From the NCBI RefSeq assembly GCF_026625705.1, contig NZ_CP113059.1:2170001-2234000 (forward strand): a DNA stretch of 64,000 nt. The letters are read 5' to 3'. Of this stretch, positions 28,285 to 37,039 are shown piece by piece (within the stretch, counting starts at the first letter, position 1; every line of letters starts with the position of its first letter). The position numbers were made by a program, and so were the translations under genes. The notes beneath the pieces are model-generated. The model searched no databases, was not told the DNA's origin, and saw only the letters and a list, made by a program, of their open reading frames with translations. This DNA is from Pedobacter sp. SL55 (GTDB taxonomy: Bacteria; Bacteroidota; Bacteroidia; Sphingobacteriales; Sphingobacteriaceae).

Positions 28285-28731
28285 ATGAACTTAAGTAATT
28301 TAAAACCTGCAAAAGGTGCAGTAAAAACAAGTAAGAGAATTGGTCGTGGTCAAGGTTCTGGTCGTGGTGGTACTTCAACACGTGGACACAAAGGTGCAGG
28401 CTCACGTTCTGGTCACTCTACAAAAGTTGGTTTCGAAGGTGGTCAAATGCCTTTACAACGTCGTGTGCCTAAAGTTGGTTTCAAACCAATTAACCGTACA
28501 GAGTACGTTGGTGTAAACTTAGATGTTTTACAAGGATTAGCTGAGAAATTTAGCTTAACTACCGTAAATTTTGCTACATTGCAAGAACATGGTTTAGCTT
28601 CAAAAAATGACCTAGTAAAAATCTTAGGTCGTGGAGAAGTTAAAGCTAAATTAGAAGTTACAGCTCATGCTTTTTCTGCAAGTGCGCAAAAAGCAATTGA
28701 AGCTGCTGGAGGCTCAATCGTAAAATTATAA
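28285..28731 (+). CDS. rplO: 50S ribosomal protein L15
   Basis: L15 (148 residues) is a late 50S assembly protein. [40 protein letters not shown] and [19 protein letters not shown] are diagnostic. One base separates it from secY, so the two are co-expressed. Confidence 0.97.
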   Translation: MNLSNLKPAKGAVKTSKRIGRGQGSGRGGTSTRGHKGAGSRSGHSTKVGFEGGQMPLQRRVPKVGFKPINRTEYVGVNLDVLQGLAEKFSLTTVNFATLQEHGLASKNDLVKILGRGEVKAKLEVTAHAFSASAQKAIEAAGGSIVKL

Positions 28732-28732
28732 A

Positions 28733-30073
28733 ATGAAGAAGCTATTTACTACTTTAAGTAATATTTGGAAAATCCAAGAATTAAAAGAGCGTATCTTATT
28801 TACGCTTATGATTCTTGTGATCTATAGACTTGTTTGCCAGGTGGTGTTGCCAGGTGTAGATCCTACGCAATTGTCAAATGCGCAAAAATCGGGTCTATTA
28901 GGTTTGTTAGATATGTTTGCAGGGGGTGCTTTCTCTAAAGCATCAATTGTTGCGTTAGGTGTAATGCCTTATATTTCTGCGTCTATTGTGGTGCAGTTAT
29001 TGGGTATTGCAGTACCTACTTTCCAAAAAATGCAAAAAGAAGGAGAGAGCGGCCGTAAAAAATTAACGCAATACACTCGTTACCTAACAGTAGCTATTAC
29101 CATTGTACAGGCAATTGGATATGTTAAAACGCAAGTTCCTCAAGAGGCAATTGTAATTAGCCATACCCTTTTCTATTTCTTGTCTGCAGTAGTATTAACA
29201 GCGGGTACACTTTTCGTGATGTGGTTAGGTGAGAAAATCACCGACAAAGGTATTGGTAACGGTACCTCATTAATCATCATGGTAGGTATCATTGCTCGTT
29301 TGCCTATTGCGCTAAGCCAAGAAGTAAGCTCTGTATTTGCTGGTAGCGATGGCGGTTTGATTAGATTAGTATTGGAGATTGTAGCTTTATATGCAATCAT
29401 CATGTTTACTATTTTGATTGTACAAGGTGTACGTAAAGTGCCTGTGCAGTATGCTAAGAGAATTGTAGGTAACAAGCAGGTAGGAGGTGTTAGACAGTAT
29501 ATTCCGTTGAAAGTAAATGCAGCGGGTGTAATGCCTATCATTTTTGCCCAAGCTTTAATGTTTGTGCCAAGTGCTTTAATTGGTTTGTTCCCTAATTTGC
29601 AAGAAAGTTGGTTGCACCAATATTCAGATATCACTTCGTTAACTTATAGTTTAACGTTTGCATTTTTGATTATTGCGTTTACCTTCTTCTATACAGCAAT
29701 TACCGTTAACCCAACGCAAATGTCTGACGATATGAAGAAGAACGGTGGCTTTATTCCAGGTGTAAAACCAGGTTTGGCAACTTCTTCTTTTATTGATGAT
29801 GTAATTTCTAAGATCACTTTCCCTGGATCGTTGTTCTTAGCTATTATTGCCATCATTCCTTCGTTAGCAGTTAAAGTTGGAATTCAACAAGAATTCGCCC
29901 ACTTCTTTGGTGGTACTTCATTGTTGATTTTGGTAGGTGTTGTTTTAGATACATTACAACAAATTGAAAGCTATTTATTAATGCGTCACTACGATGGTTT
30001 AATGAAAACAGGTAGAGTAACCGGTCGTTCGGGTATTCCAGCTGCTACAACAACCAGTGGGGCTGCATTATAG
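28733..30073 (+). CDS. secY: Preprotein translocase channel SecY
   Basis: SecY (446 residues) is the inner-membrane protein-conducting channel. Ten hydrophobic segments are visible. Family blocks include LLDMFAGGAFSKASIVALGV with PYISASIVVQLL (the plug region), GIGNGTSLIIMVGI, QYAKRIVGNKQVGG, and the C-terminal YDGLMKTGRVTGR. It ends at a strong terminator before map. Confidence 0.97.
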   Translation: MKKLFTTLSNIWKIQELKERILFTLMILVIYRLVCQVVLPGVDPTQLSNAQKSGLLGLLDMFAGGAFSKASIVALGVMPYISASIVVQLLGIAVPTFQKMQKEGESGRKKLTQYTRYLTVAITIVQAIGYVKTQVPQEAIVISHTLFYFLSAVVLTAGTLFVMWLGEKITDKGIGNGTSLIIMVGIIARLPIALSQEVSSVFAGSDGGLIRLVLEIVALYAIIMFTILIVQGVRKVPVQYAKRIVGNKQVGGVRQYIPLKVNAAGVMPIIFAQALMFVPSALIGLFPNLQESWLHQYSDITSLTYSLTFAFLIIAFTFFYTAITVNPTQMSDDMKKNGGFIPGVKPGLATSSFIDDVISKITFPGSLFLAIIAIIPSLAVKVGIQQEFAHFFGGTSLLILVGVVLDTLQQIESYLLMRHYDGLMKTGRVTGRSGIPAATTTSGAAL

Positions 30074-30092
30074 AAAATGAATGAATTAATGG

Positions 30093-30144
30093 ATGATAGC
30101 ATATTTGGATTGCATTTAGCAAAAATCATATGCTATCATTTTTT
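30093..30144 (+). terminator. Terminator after secY
   Basis: Perfect 12-bp arms (ATGATAGCATAT and ATATGCTATCAT) with a 23-nt loop are followed by TTTTTT. It separates secY from map. Confidence 0.75.
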
Positions 30145-30170
30145 CATTTCTTTATTCGAAATTAGATTAC

Positions 30171-30959
30171 ATGTCTAAGATCCATTACAAATCTCTGGAA
30201 GAGATTGAGTTAATACGAGAAAGCTCATTACTGGTTTCTAAAACCTTGGCAGAAGTTGCCAAAGTGATTAAGCCAGGTATCACAACCATAGCATTAGACA
30301 AGCTGGCATACGAGTTTATTAGTGATAACGGTGCGGTGCCTGCTTTTCTTAATTACGGAGGCTTCCCCAATTCCCTTTGTATTTCTCCAAATGAGCAAGT
30401 TGTACACGGTTTCCCTAATGATTACGTGATAAAAGAAGGAGATTTGATCTCTGTAGATTGTGGCGTAATTAAAAATAATTACTTTGGAGACTCGGCCTAT
30501 ACATTTTCTATTGGCGAAACTACCGAAGAGCAAAAGAAGCTGGTAAAGGTAACACAAGAATGTTTAGCTTTTGCCATAGAGAAGGCTGTGGTAGGAATGC
30601 GAATTGGCGATATTGCACATGCGGTACAATTTCATGCCGAATCTAATGGCTTTGGTGTGGTAAGAGAATTGGTTGGTCATGGTGTTGGCGTTAAGCTACA
30701 CGAAAAACCAGAAGTACCCAACTACGGAAAACGTGGTAGCGGCATTAAGCTAGAAGAAGGAATGGTTTTAGCGATAGAGCCAATGATTAATGCTGGAACT
30801 GCTAACGTTAAGTTTTGGGCTGATGGATGGACGGTAACCACAAAAGACAATAAACCGTCGGCACATTTTGAGCACACCGTTGCAATTAAAAAGGGTAAAG
30901 CAGACGTTTTAAGCACTTTTTCTTTAATAGAAGAAGTTTTAGCGAAAAAATTTAAATAA
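30171..30959 (+). CDS. map: Type I methionyl aminopeptidase
   Basis: This cytoplasmic enzyme (262 residues) removes the initiator methionine from nascent proteins. The five metal ligands can be placed: the first Asp in ISVDCG, the second in FGDSAYTF, His in GHGVGVKLHEKPEVPNYG, Glu in LAIEPMIN and Glu in HFEHTVAI. The substrate-binding His lies in EQVVHGFP. It has no N-terminal zinc-finger extension. It normally sits between secY and infA, as here. Confidence 0.96.
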   Translation: MSKIHYKSLEEIELIRESSLLVSKTLAEVAKVIKPGITTIALDKLAYEFISDNGAVPAFLNYGGFPNSLCISPNEQVVHGFPNDYVIKEGDLISVDCGVIKNNYFGDSAYTFSIGETTEEQKKLVKVTQECLAFAIEKAVVGMRIGDIAHAVQFHAESNGFGVVRELVGHGVGVKLHEKPEVPNYGKRGSGIKLEEGMVLAIEPMINAGTANVKFWADGWTVTTKDNKPSAHFEHTVAIKKGKADVLSTFSLIEEVLAKKFK

Positions 30960-30982
30960 TTAAAAAATAATATTTAATTTTG
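30951..30982 (+). promoter_or_regulatory. Probable promoter for infA-rpmJ
   Basis: TAATTTTG matches the Bacteroidota -7 box, with TTTA (three of four bases of the -33 box) 20 nt upstream at the end of map. It would give infA a leader of about 40 nt. Confidence 0.45.
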
Positions 30983-31027
30983 CAACCCTGTTTAGTAGGC
31001 AGCTAATTAAGTAAAAATCAATAGAAT

Positions 31028-31246
31028 ATGGCTAAACAAGCCTCAATTGAGCAAGACGGAGTAATAAGAGAAGCATTATCTAATGCCATGTTTAGGGTAG
31101 AACTTGAAAATGGACATGAGATAATTGCGCATATATCAGGTAAGATGAGGATGCACTACATCAAAATTTTGCCTGGAGATAAGGTAAAATTAGAGATGTC
31201 TCCTTATGATTTAACAAAAGGTAGGATCACTTACAGATACAAATAA
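31028..31246 (+). CDS. infA: Translation initiation factor IF-1
   Basis: IF-1 (72 residues) blocks the A site during initiation. [40 protein letters not shown] and [11 protein letters not shown] are the S1-fold blocks. It begins after a 68-base gap with its own probable promoter. Confidence 0.97.
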   Translation: MAKQASIEQDGVIREALSNAMFRVELENGHEIIAHISGKMRMHYIKILPGDKVKLEMSPYDLTKGRITYRYK

Positions 31247-31325
31247 AATGAAATCATCACAAGCGCCGTTTTCTTTTGGAAAAAGCTTGTGACAACTTCA
31301 TTACCAAAGAGAAATAAATAAAGCA

Positions 31326-31442
31326 ATGAAAGTTAGATCATCAATTAAAAAGCGTAGCGCTGATTGTAAGATTATTCGCCGTAAAGGAAAACTTTACGTA
31401 ATCAACAAGAAGAATCCTAAATTCAAGCAACGTCAGGGATAA
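31326..31442 (+). CDS. rpmJ: 50S ribosomal protein L36
   Basis: This is a 38-residue L36, too short for most gene-length cut-offs. It reads [20 protein letters not shown] and ends NPKFKQRQG. The usual zinc ligands (C, C, C, H) are mostly missing: only Cys14 is present, so this is the zinc-free form. It lies between infA and rpsM, the standard place. A TCACAAGC/GCTTGTGA pair in the 79-base gap before it may fold. Confidence 0.94.
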   Translation: MKVRSSIKKRSADCKIIRRKGKLYVINKKNPKFKQRQG

Positions 31443-31454
31443 TTAAAAACATTA

Positions 31455-31495
31455 GAACGAGTTCCGCACAACGGTGGCCCGCCGTTCGGTCGTTC
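31455..31495 (+). promoter_or_regulatory. Structured leader upstream of rpsM
   Basis: Nested pairs are visible: an outer GAACGA/TCGTTC and an inner AACGG/CCGTT around TGGCCCG. In E. coli the alpha operon is controlled by S4 binding to a folded leader just before rpsM; this GC-rich element is in the same place. The regulatory role is inferred from position. Confidence 0.4.
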
Positions 31496-31515
31496 ATTAA
31501 AACACAACTAGAAAT

Positions 31516-31893
31516 ATGGCAAGGATTTCAGGTATTGATTTACCAAGAAACAAAAGAGGAGAGATTGGTTTAACTTATATCTATGGTATTGGTAGAACTA
31601 CTGCACAACGTATTTTAAATACAGCAGGTATCGATCTTAACAAAAAAGTACAAGATTGGTCTGATGATGAGTTGTCAGCAATCCGTACTATGATTAATGA
31701 TGAAATTAAAGTAGAAGGTGCTTTACGTTCCGAAGTTCAGTTGAACATCAAACGTTTAATGGACATCGGTTGCTACAGAGGTCTTCGTCACAGAAAAGGT
31801 TTACCAGTTCGTGGTCAACGTACTAAAAATAACTCTCGTACTCGTAAAGGAAAGAGAAAAACAGTTGCTAACAAGAAAAAAGCATCTAAATAG
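31516..31893 (+). CDS. rpsM: 30S ribosomal protein S13
   Basis: S13 (125 residues) forms bridges to the 50[41 protein letters not shown] and [19 protein letters not shown] are diagnostic. It begins the alpha-type part of the cluster. Confidence 0.97.
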   Translation: MARISGIDLPRNKRGEIGLTYIYGIGRTTAQRILNTAGIDLNKKVQDWSDDELSAIRTMINDEIKVEGALRSEVQLNIKRLMDIGCYRGLRHRKGLPVRGQRTKNNSRTRKGKRKTVANKKKASK

Positions 31894-31904
31894 TAGATAG
31901 ATCT

Positions 31905-32018
31905 GAGTATTGAGATAGGAGAAGTGAGAATTTCTTATAAATCTGCTCAAATCTGGAATAGAAGATAATAATTAGGATAAGGGTGCCGAGGTAGAGTTTG
32001 TCTCATATCTCAATTCTC
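31905..32018. repeat. Imperfect inverted repeat of TCTCATA-type intergenic sequence
   Basis: The rpsM-rpsK gap carries GAGTATTGAGATA and, 88 bases later, the near-complement TATCTCAATTCTC, with further TCTCATATCTCAAAT copies. The same words occur before nrdA near 58103, so this is a dispersed spacer repeat. Confidence 0.6.
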
Positions 32019-32041
32019 ATATCTCAAATCTAAAAGAAAAA

Positions 32042-32431
32042 ATGGCTAAGAGTAAAAAAGTTACCAAAAAACGTCTTGTTGTGATTGAGCCTGTAGGCCA
32101 AGCTCACATCAATGCTACGTTCAACAACATCATTGTTACCTTAACAAACACTAACGGACAAACTATTTCATGGTCGTCTGCTGGTAAAATGGGTTTCAAA
32201 GGTTCTAAAAAGAACACGCCTTATGCTGCAGGTCAAGCTGCTTCAGATTGTGGTAAAGTTGCTTTCGATTTAGGTTTACGTAAAGTAGACGTATTCGTTA
32301 AAGGTCCTGGTTCAGGTCGTGAGTCGGCTATCAGAACTTTACAAGTAGCAGGTATCGAAGTTTTGTCTATCAAAGACATCACTCCACTTCCTCACAACGG
32401 TTGTCGTCCTCCAAAGAAAAGAAGAGTTTAA
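32042..32431 (+). CDS. rpsK: 30S ribosomal protein S11
   Basis: S11 (129 residues) lies on the 30S platform near the mRNA exit. [40 protein letters not shown] and [18 protein letters not shown] are the family blocks. Normal length. Confidence 0.97.
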   Translation: MAKSKKVTKKRLVVIEPVGQAHINATFNNIIVTLTNTNGQTISWSSAGKMGFKGSKKNTPYAAGQAASDCGKVAFDLGLRKVDVFVKGPGSGRESAIRTLQVAGIEVLSIKDITPLPHNGCRPPKKRRV

Positions 32432-32501
32432 TCAATTTAATTTTTAAAGCTAAGAGTCTGCAGCTTCAGGTTGCATGATACTTTAAAATAACTACAATAA
32501 A

Positions 32502-33110
32502 ATGGCAAGATATACCGGACCAAAGTCCAAAATCGCCCGTAAATTCAGAGAGCCAATTTTTGGCCCTGATAAAATGCTAGACAGAAAAAACTATCCTCCA
32601 GGCCAACATGGTGCTTCTAAAAGAAGAGGAAAGCAATCTGAGTACGCCGTACAGTTAATGGAAAAACAAAAAGTAAAATACACTTATGGTGTGTTAGAAA
32701 AACAATTCCGTAACTTATTTACCAAAGCTTCTTCACGTCAAGGTATCACTGGTGATAACTTGTTACAATTACTAGAGGCACGTTTAGATAATACAGTATA
32801 CAGATTAGGTATTGCTCCAACCCGTTCAGGTGCTCGTCAGTTAGTTAGCCACAAGCACATTACTGTAAACGGCGAAACAGTTAATATTCCTTCATACCAA
32901 TTAAGAGCTGGTGATGTTGTGGCTGTTAGAGAGAAATCAAAATCTCTTGAGGCAATTTCAAACTCAGTAGCTGGCAGAACCATCAACAAGTTTTCTTGGT
33001 TAGATTGGAACGCTAAAGAATTATCAGGTAAATTCTTGTCATACCCAAATCGTGACGAAATTCCTGAGAACATTAAGGAAAACCTTATAGTCGAGTTATA
33101 CTCGAAGTAA
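32502..33110 (+). CDS. rpsD: 30S ribosomal protein S4
   Basis: S4 (202 residues) starts 30S assembly and represses the alpha operon in E. coli. [20 protein letters not shown], the NYPPGQHG block and the S4 domain [20 protein letters not shown] are present. There are no N-terminal zinc cysteines. A strong hairpin and T tract lie between it and rpoA. Confidence 0.97.
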   Translation: MARYTGPKSKIARKFREPIFGPDKMLDRKNYPPGQHGASKRRGKQSEYAVQLMEKQKVKYTYGVLEKQFRNLFTKASSRQGITGDNLLQLLEARLDNTVYRLGIAPTRSGARQLVSHKHITVNGETVNIPSYQLRAGDVVAVREKSKSLEAISNSVAGRTINKFSWLDWNAKELSGKFLSYPNRDEIPENIKENLIVELYSK

Positions 33111-33118
33111 TCATAACG

Positions 33119-33147
33119 GTTAAAGCCCTAGTGGCTTTAACTTTTTT
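33119..33147 (+). terminator. Internal terminator between rpsD and rpoA
   Basis: A perfect 9-bp stem (GTTAAAGCC with GGCTTTAAC), loop CTAGT and six T. Like the signal after rpmD it should attenuate transcription within the cluster, here lowering rpoA relative to the ribosomal genes. Confidence 0.85.
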
Positions 33148-33188
33148 ATGTTACGCAATATTAATAAACGATCTAAAAACATTAATAA

Positions 33189-34182
33189 ATGGCAATTTTA
33201 GCATTTCAGAAACCAGATAAGGTAATCATGCAGAAATCAACGGATTTCGATGGTCAATTTGAATTTCGTCCTTTAGAGCCCGGTTTCGGTGTAACAATTG
33301 GTAACGCCCTAAGAAGAATTTTACTTTCTTCTTTAGAAGGCTTTGCGATTACCAGCATCCGTTTTTCAGGCGTTTCTCATGAGTTTTCTACTATCAAAGG
33401 TGTAGTTGAAGATTTAACAGAAATCATCCTTAACTTAAAGCAAGTTCGTTTTAAGAAAGTAGGTGAGTCTGGCGATTCTGAAAAAATCTTTATCATTATA
33501 AATGGTCAAGATCAATTCTTAGCAGGAGATGTTACCAAATTCTCTAACAATTTTGAGGTTTTAAACCCAGAGTTGGTAATTTGTAACATGGAAAAATCTG
33601 TTACTTTGGAGGTTGAGTTAACCGTAAACAAAGGACGTGGTTATGTACCTGCAGAAGAAAACAAAGTTTCTGATAGCGTAGTTGGTGTAATTGCAATCGA
33701 TTCGATTTTTACCCCAATGAAAAATGTAAAATACACGATTGAAAACTATCGTGTTGAGCAAAAAACAGATTATGAGAAATTGATCTTAGATATTTCTACT
33801 GATGGTTCTATCCACCCAGAAGAAGCTTTGAAAGAAGCAGCTAAGATCTTGATCCAACACTTTATGTTGTTCTCTGATGAGAACTTGGTATTGGAATCTC
33901 AAGCTAAAGAAGAAACTAAAGAAGTTGATGAGGAAATTTTACACATGCGTAAAATCCTTAAAACTGAATTGGTTGATTTAGATTTATCTGTACGTGCATT
34001 GAACTGCTTAAAAGCAGCTGATATCCGTACTTTAGCTGATCTAGTTTCTTACGATGTTGCTGATATGTTAAAATTCAGAAACTTCGGTAAGAAGTCATTA
34101 ACGGAAATTCAAGAATTGAAGTAAATCTAAACAATTATCGTTTGGAATGAACCTTTCTAAATTTAAGTTAGACGAAGAATAA
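33189..34182 (+). CDS. rpoA: RNA polymerase alpha subunit, C-terminus displaced by a one-base insertion
   Basis: Alpha starts RNA polymerase assembly and binds regulators through its C-terminal domain. The N-terminal domain ([40 protein letters not shown]) and most of the C-terminal domain ([33 protein letters not shown]) are intact. The given frame stops at 34122-34124, 311 residues. The normal ending [18 protein letters not shown] is present in the next frame, up to a TAA at 34180-34182. Removing one base near 34116-34120 gives 330 residues, the usual length. As with rplX this looks like a sequencing insertion; otherwise the last 19 residues are replaced. Confidence 0.94.
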
Positions 34183-34317
34183 TTTAAGTTTTAGGTTGTA
34201 AGTTCTACGTATTACGTATCACTTATAACGTATCACTTTGAGAATTAAATTAATTCACTGTGTGTAATTCCCTCAGATTAATTTCAAAGAGACGGTACAC
34301 ACTTTATAAACAAAAAA

Positions 34318-34887
34318 ATGAGACACGGTAAAAAACACAACCACTTAGGAAGAACTACTTCGCACAGAAAAGCGATGTTGGCAAATATGGCTTCTTCTTT
34401 GATCACTCACAAGAGAATCACTACTACATTAGCTAAAGCAAAAGCTTTACGTGTTTATGTAGAGCCAATTATCACTAAATCTAAAAACGATACTACTCAC
34501 TCACGTCGTACAGTATTTGCTTACTTACAAAACAAAGAGGTAGTAACAGAGTTATTCCGCGATGTTGCAGCGAAAGTTGCTAACCGTCCAGGTGGTTACA
34601 CTCGTATCATCAAATTAAACAATCGTTTAGGCGATAATGCTGAAATGGCGTTAATTGAACTAGTAGATTATAACGAGGTATACGGAAAAGATGCAGCAGC
34701 TGCTGAAAAGAAAACTACTCGTAGAGGAAGAAGCAAAGCTAAAAAAGCTGATGCACCTGCTGCAGAAGTAAAAGAAGAAGCGGCTCCAGTTGCTGAAGCT
34801 AAAGAAGAAGTTGAAGCTGCTCCAGTTGCAGAAGAAACTGCTCCAGAAGCACCAGCTGCTGACGATGCAGAAGAGCAAAAAGCGTAA
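34318..34887 (+). CDS. rplQ: 50S ribosomal protein L17 with long acidic/Ala tail
   Basis: L17 (189 residues) sits near the tunnel exit. The first 120 or so residues are normal: [40 protein letters not shown], and [20 protein letters not shown]. The remaining 65 are a low-complexity tail rich in Ala, Glu, Pro and Val with a basic [14 protein letters not shown] start. Such tails occur in Bacteroidota L17 and are probably disordered. A strong terminator ends the cluster. Confidence 0.96.
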   Translation: MRHGKKHNHLGRTTSHRKAMLANMASSLITHKRITTTLAKAKALRVYVEPIITKSKNDTTHSRRTVFAYLQNKEVVTELFRDVAAKVANRPGGYTRIIKLNNRLGDNAEMALIELVDYNEVYGKDAAAAEKKTTRRGRSKAKKADAPAAEVKEEAAPVAEAKEEVEAAPVAEETAPEAPAADDAEEQKA

Positions 34888-34912
34888 TCTAACTAACTTA
34901 TTATGCTTATGA

Positions 34913-34940
34913 CCCTTTAGGATTTCCTAAAGGGTTTTTT
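34913..34940 (+). terminator. Terminator of the ribosomal cluster
   Basis: A perfect 9-bp stem (CCCTTTAGG with CCTAAAGGG), ATTT loop and six T, 25 bases after rplQ. Confidence 0.9.
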
Positions 34941-35033
34941 GTTTTAAAAGTATTTGATATTTTGTAAGTGGTTGATTTAGATTTTATTAATTTGAATTTG
35001 GCACTGAACCTGGCATTTTTTACCAAGCCGCTG

Positions 35034-36104
35034 TTACCTACCTTCTTCATATATCAAATTTTTAAAAATTTTAATAAAGTTCTCTCCAATATCTACGATT
35101 TCAATTTTATATTTAAGTTCTCGAACTACTAAACCATCTTTTATAATTTTATCGACTTGATATATTTTATCGTTGAATTTATGTTTTAAGATTTCTAAAA
35201 AATCTTTTGCGACTTTACCTGCATCATTACCTTTAAAATTGTATATCAAAAAATTTGAATTGGTAACTTCCAACTTGTTGAATCTTGAATTATTAAAAAA
35301 TAAAGGTGCAAGAATAATTTTTGAGATTACTTTTGGGTTAATTTCAATATTGCCTCCAGACTTTCTATAATCTTCTTCTAATTTATCTTGATCATTAATT
35401 ATTTCAATTGGAAATGAAATTGAATTGAATTTTTTATCTCGAAGTAAAAAACGCCACTCATTTTCGTATTTCCAACAATCATCTTTTTGAGCAAAACAGT
35501 ACAATATTGGTAAAATAGCACTTACAGTTTTACTGTTAATTTCTTTACTTTTCGCAACGATTTTATAGTTGATAAAATCAGAAAAATTTATTTGTTTTAA
35601 GTGGTCATAACTTATTGGGAAAAAATACAAATCATTCTCATTTCTGTTTTTTTCAATATGCTCTTTGAATTGTATTGTTTCTAGCTCTAAACAATATCCT
35701 ATTTCGCTCGTATAATGAGCCCAGATTAGTTCGTTTTTATAAGTATCAGAAAGTGATAAAACTCCTCTGCATTCAAGAAAAGGTTCGCTTAATTGTTTAA
35801 GAATTTCTTTTGTTAGTTCACTATCAATATTGTAATTTATATTTAAATCTGCTTTGTAATTAATAATAAATTCTGACATATCCCATAATATAAAGTTTCC
35901 GTCCATCACGTCGTTTAACAGATGTGAATGAGAAAAGTACATGGTATTATTCTTAAGACCTTTTACAGAATAATCGGTAATAGAATAATATTTATAAAGT
36001 TTCTCTGGAATATCAGTTTTAATATCAATTTTGATATTTTGATTTTCAAACTTAAAATCAGCGTTTTTGAGTTTTAGAGGTAGCGGTAATTTTTCATTTT
36101 CCAT
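35034..36104 (-). CDS. DUF2971-type protein, AT-rich accessory gene
   Basis: This cytoplasmic protein of 356 residues resembles the DUF2971 family: KLYKYYSITDYSVKGLKNNT then MYFSHSHLLNDVMDG near the start, GVLSLSDTYKNELIWAHYTS in the middle, and CWKYENEWRFLL further on. The family has no settled function. Base composition is visibly more AT-rich than the flanking genes, with many Asn, Ile and Lys codons, and the gene stands alone on the minus strand next to the ribosomal cluster. That suggests acquisition by transfer. The last 80 residues do not match anything I know. Confidence 0.72.
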   Translation of the reverse strand: MENEKLPLPLKLKNADFKFENQNIKIDIKTDIPEKLYKYYSITDYSVKGLKNNTMYFSHSHLLNDVMDGNFILWDMSEFIINYKADLNINYNIDSELTKEILKQLSEPFLECRGVLSLSDTYKNELIWAHYTSEIGYCLELETIQFKEHIEKNRNENDLYFFPISYDHLKQINFSDFINYKIVAKSKEINSKTVSAILPILYCFAQKDDCWKYENEWRFLLRDKKFNSISFPIEIINDQDKLEEDYRKSGGNIEINPKVISKIILAPLFFNNSRFNKLEVTNSNFLIYNFKGNDAGKVAKDFLEILKHKFNDKIYQVDKIIKDGLVVRELKYKIEIVDIGENFIKIFKNLIYEEGR

Positions 36105-36236
36105 TTATTTCTATTTTTAGCAGTTTCGTGAAGTAAAATGACAGCTAACTCATAAATATACACAATAAACCTTCGTTAATCCAACGATATTTAGATGTGC
36201 TGTAGTAAGTCTAATATATTTAAAAGGCCAATATTT

Positions 36237-36932
36237 CTATAAATTGGAGCCAGCCTCAATCTCATAAGCTGCTTTCCCTGGTTCAAATATTCTAGTTAGT
36301 TCAGTTCCTTCTACAGTTATCGAGTTACCAATTCTCCTGATCCAGTTGCCTTCTCTCAAACCAATTACTTTAATATCGTTTTGAGTTAGAAACTCTAGTA
36401 TTCTGGTTTCTCTAGTTTCGCCATTGTGTTGCAGGTTGGGTTGCGGGTCTAAGTAATGCGGGTTGAGGTTAAAGGGCACCAAGCCCATACAATCAAAACT
36501 TGGCGGGTAAACAATAGGCATATCGTTAGTAGTTTTCATGTTGATACCACCAATGTTACTACCAGCACTACATCCTAAATAAGGTTTGCCATGCTCAATA
36601 TTTTCTTTAAGAATGCACATTAAACCCAGCTCGTGCAGGGTTTTCACTAATAGAAAAGTGTTTCCACCACCGGTAAAAAATCCTTTAGCGTTTTCAATTG
36701 CCTTAATTTGGTCATCAAATTCGTGAAGGCCTTTTACGCCGATATTAATGGTAGCAAAAAAATCGGCTGCTTTTTTAGTATATTCTTCATGAGAAATGCC
36801 TGCTGGTCTAGCAAATGGAATAAAGATAATTTCGTCTATACCTTGAAATAGCTCTATGATTTCTGTTTTTAAGTAAGCTAGGTAGTGCTCTCCAAATAGG
36901 GTAGAGGTAGAAGCCAATAGTATGTTCATCAT
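36237..36932 (-). CDS. pepE: Dipeptidase E (peptidase family S51)
   Basis: This cytoplasmic serine dipeptidase should cleave N-terminal Asp-X dipeptides. The nucleophile lies in GCSAGSN (Ser122), with Asp137 and His159 (FNLNPHYLDPQ) in the same spacing as the Ser/Asp/His triad known for Salmonella PepE. FTGGGNTFLLV precedes the nucleophile, as in the family. Length (231 residues) is normal. The protein begins with two methionines and the second may be the start. Confidence 0.93.
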   Translation of the reverse strand: MMNILLASTSTLFGEHYLAYLKTEIIELFQGIDEIIFIPFARPAGISHEEYTKKAADFFATINIGVKGLHEFDDQIKAIENAKGFFTGGGNTFLLVKTLHELGLMCILKENIEHGKPYLGCSAGSNIGGINMKTTNDMPIVYPPSFDCMGLVPFNLNPHYLDPQPNLQHNGETRETRILEFLTQNDIKVIGLREGNWIRRIGNSITVEGTELTRIFEPGKAAYEIEAGSNL

Positions 36933-37039
36933 TATTTTTTGTTGTGCAATAGGTAAAGATAAGAGCTGTTCACTAAGAAATAACTAACCTGCAATTATTA
37001 TTAGTTTTTAGTGTTTACTTTTGCAGTTGATAATTAGGC

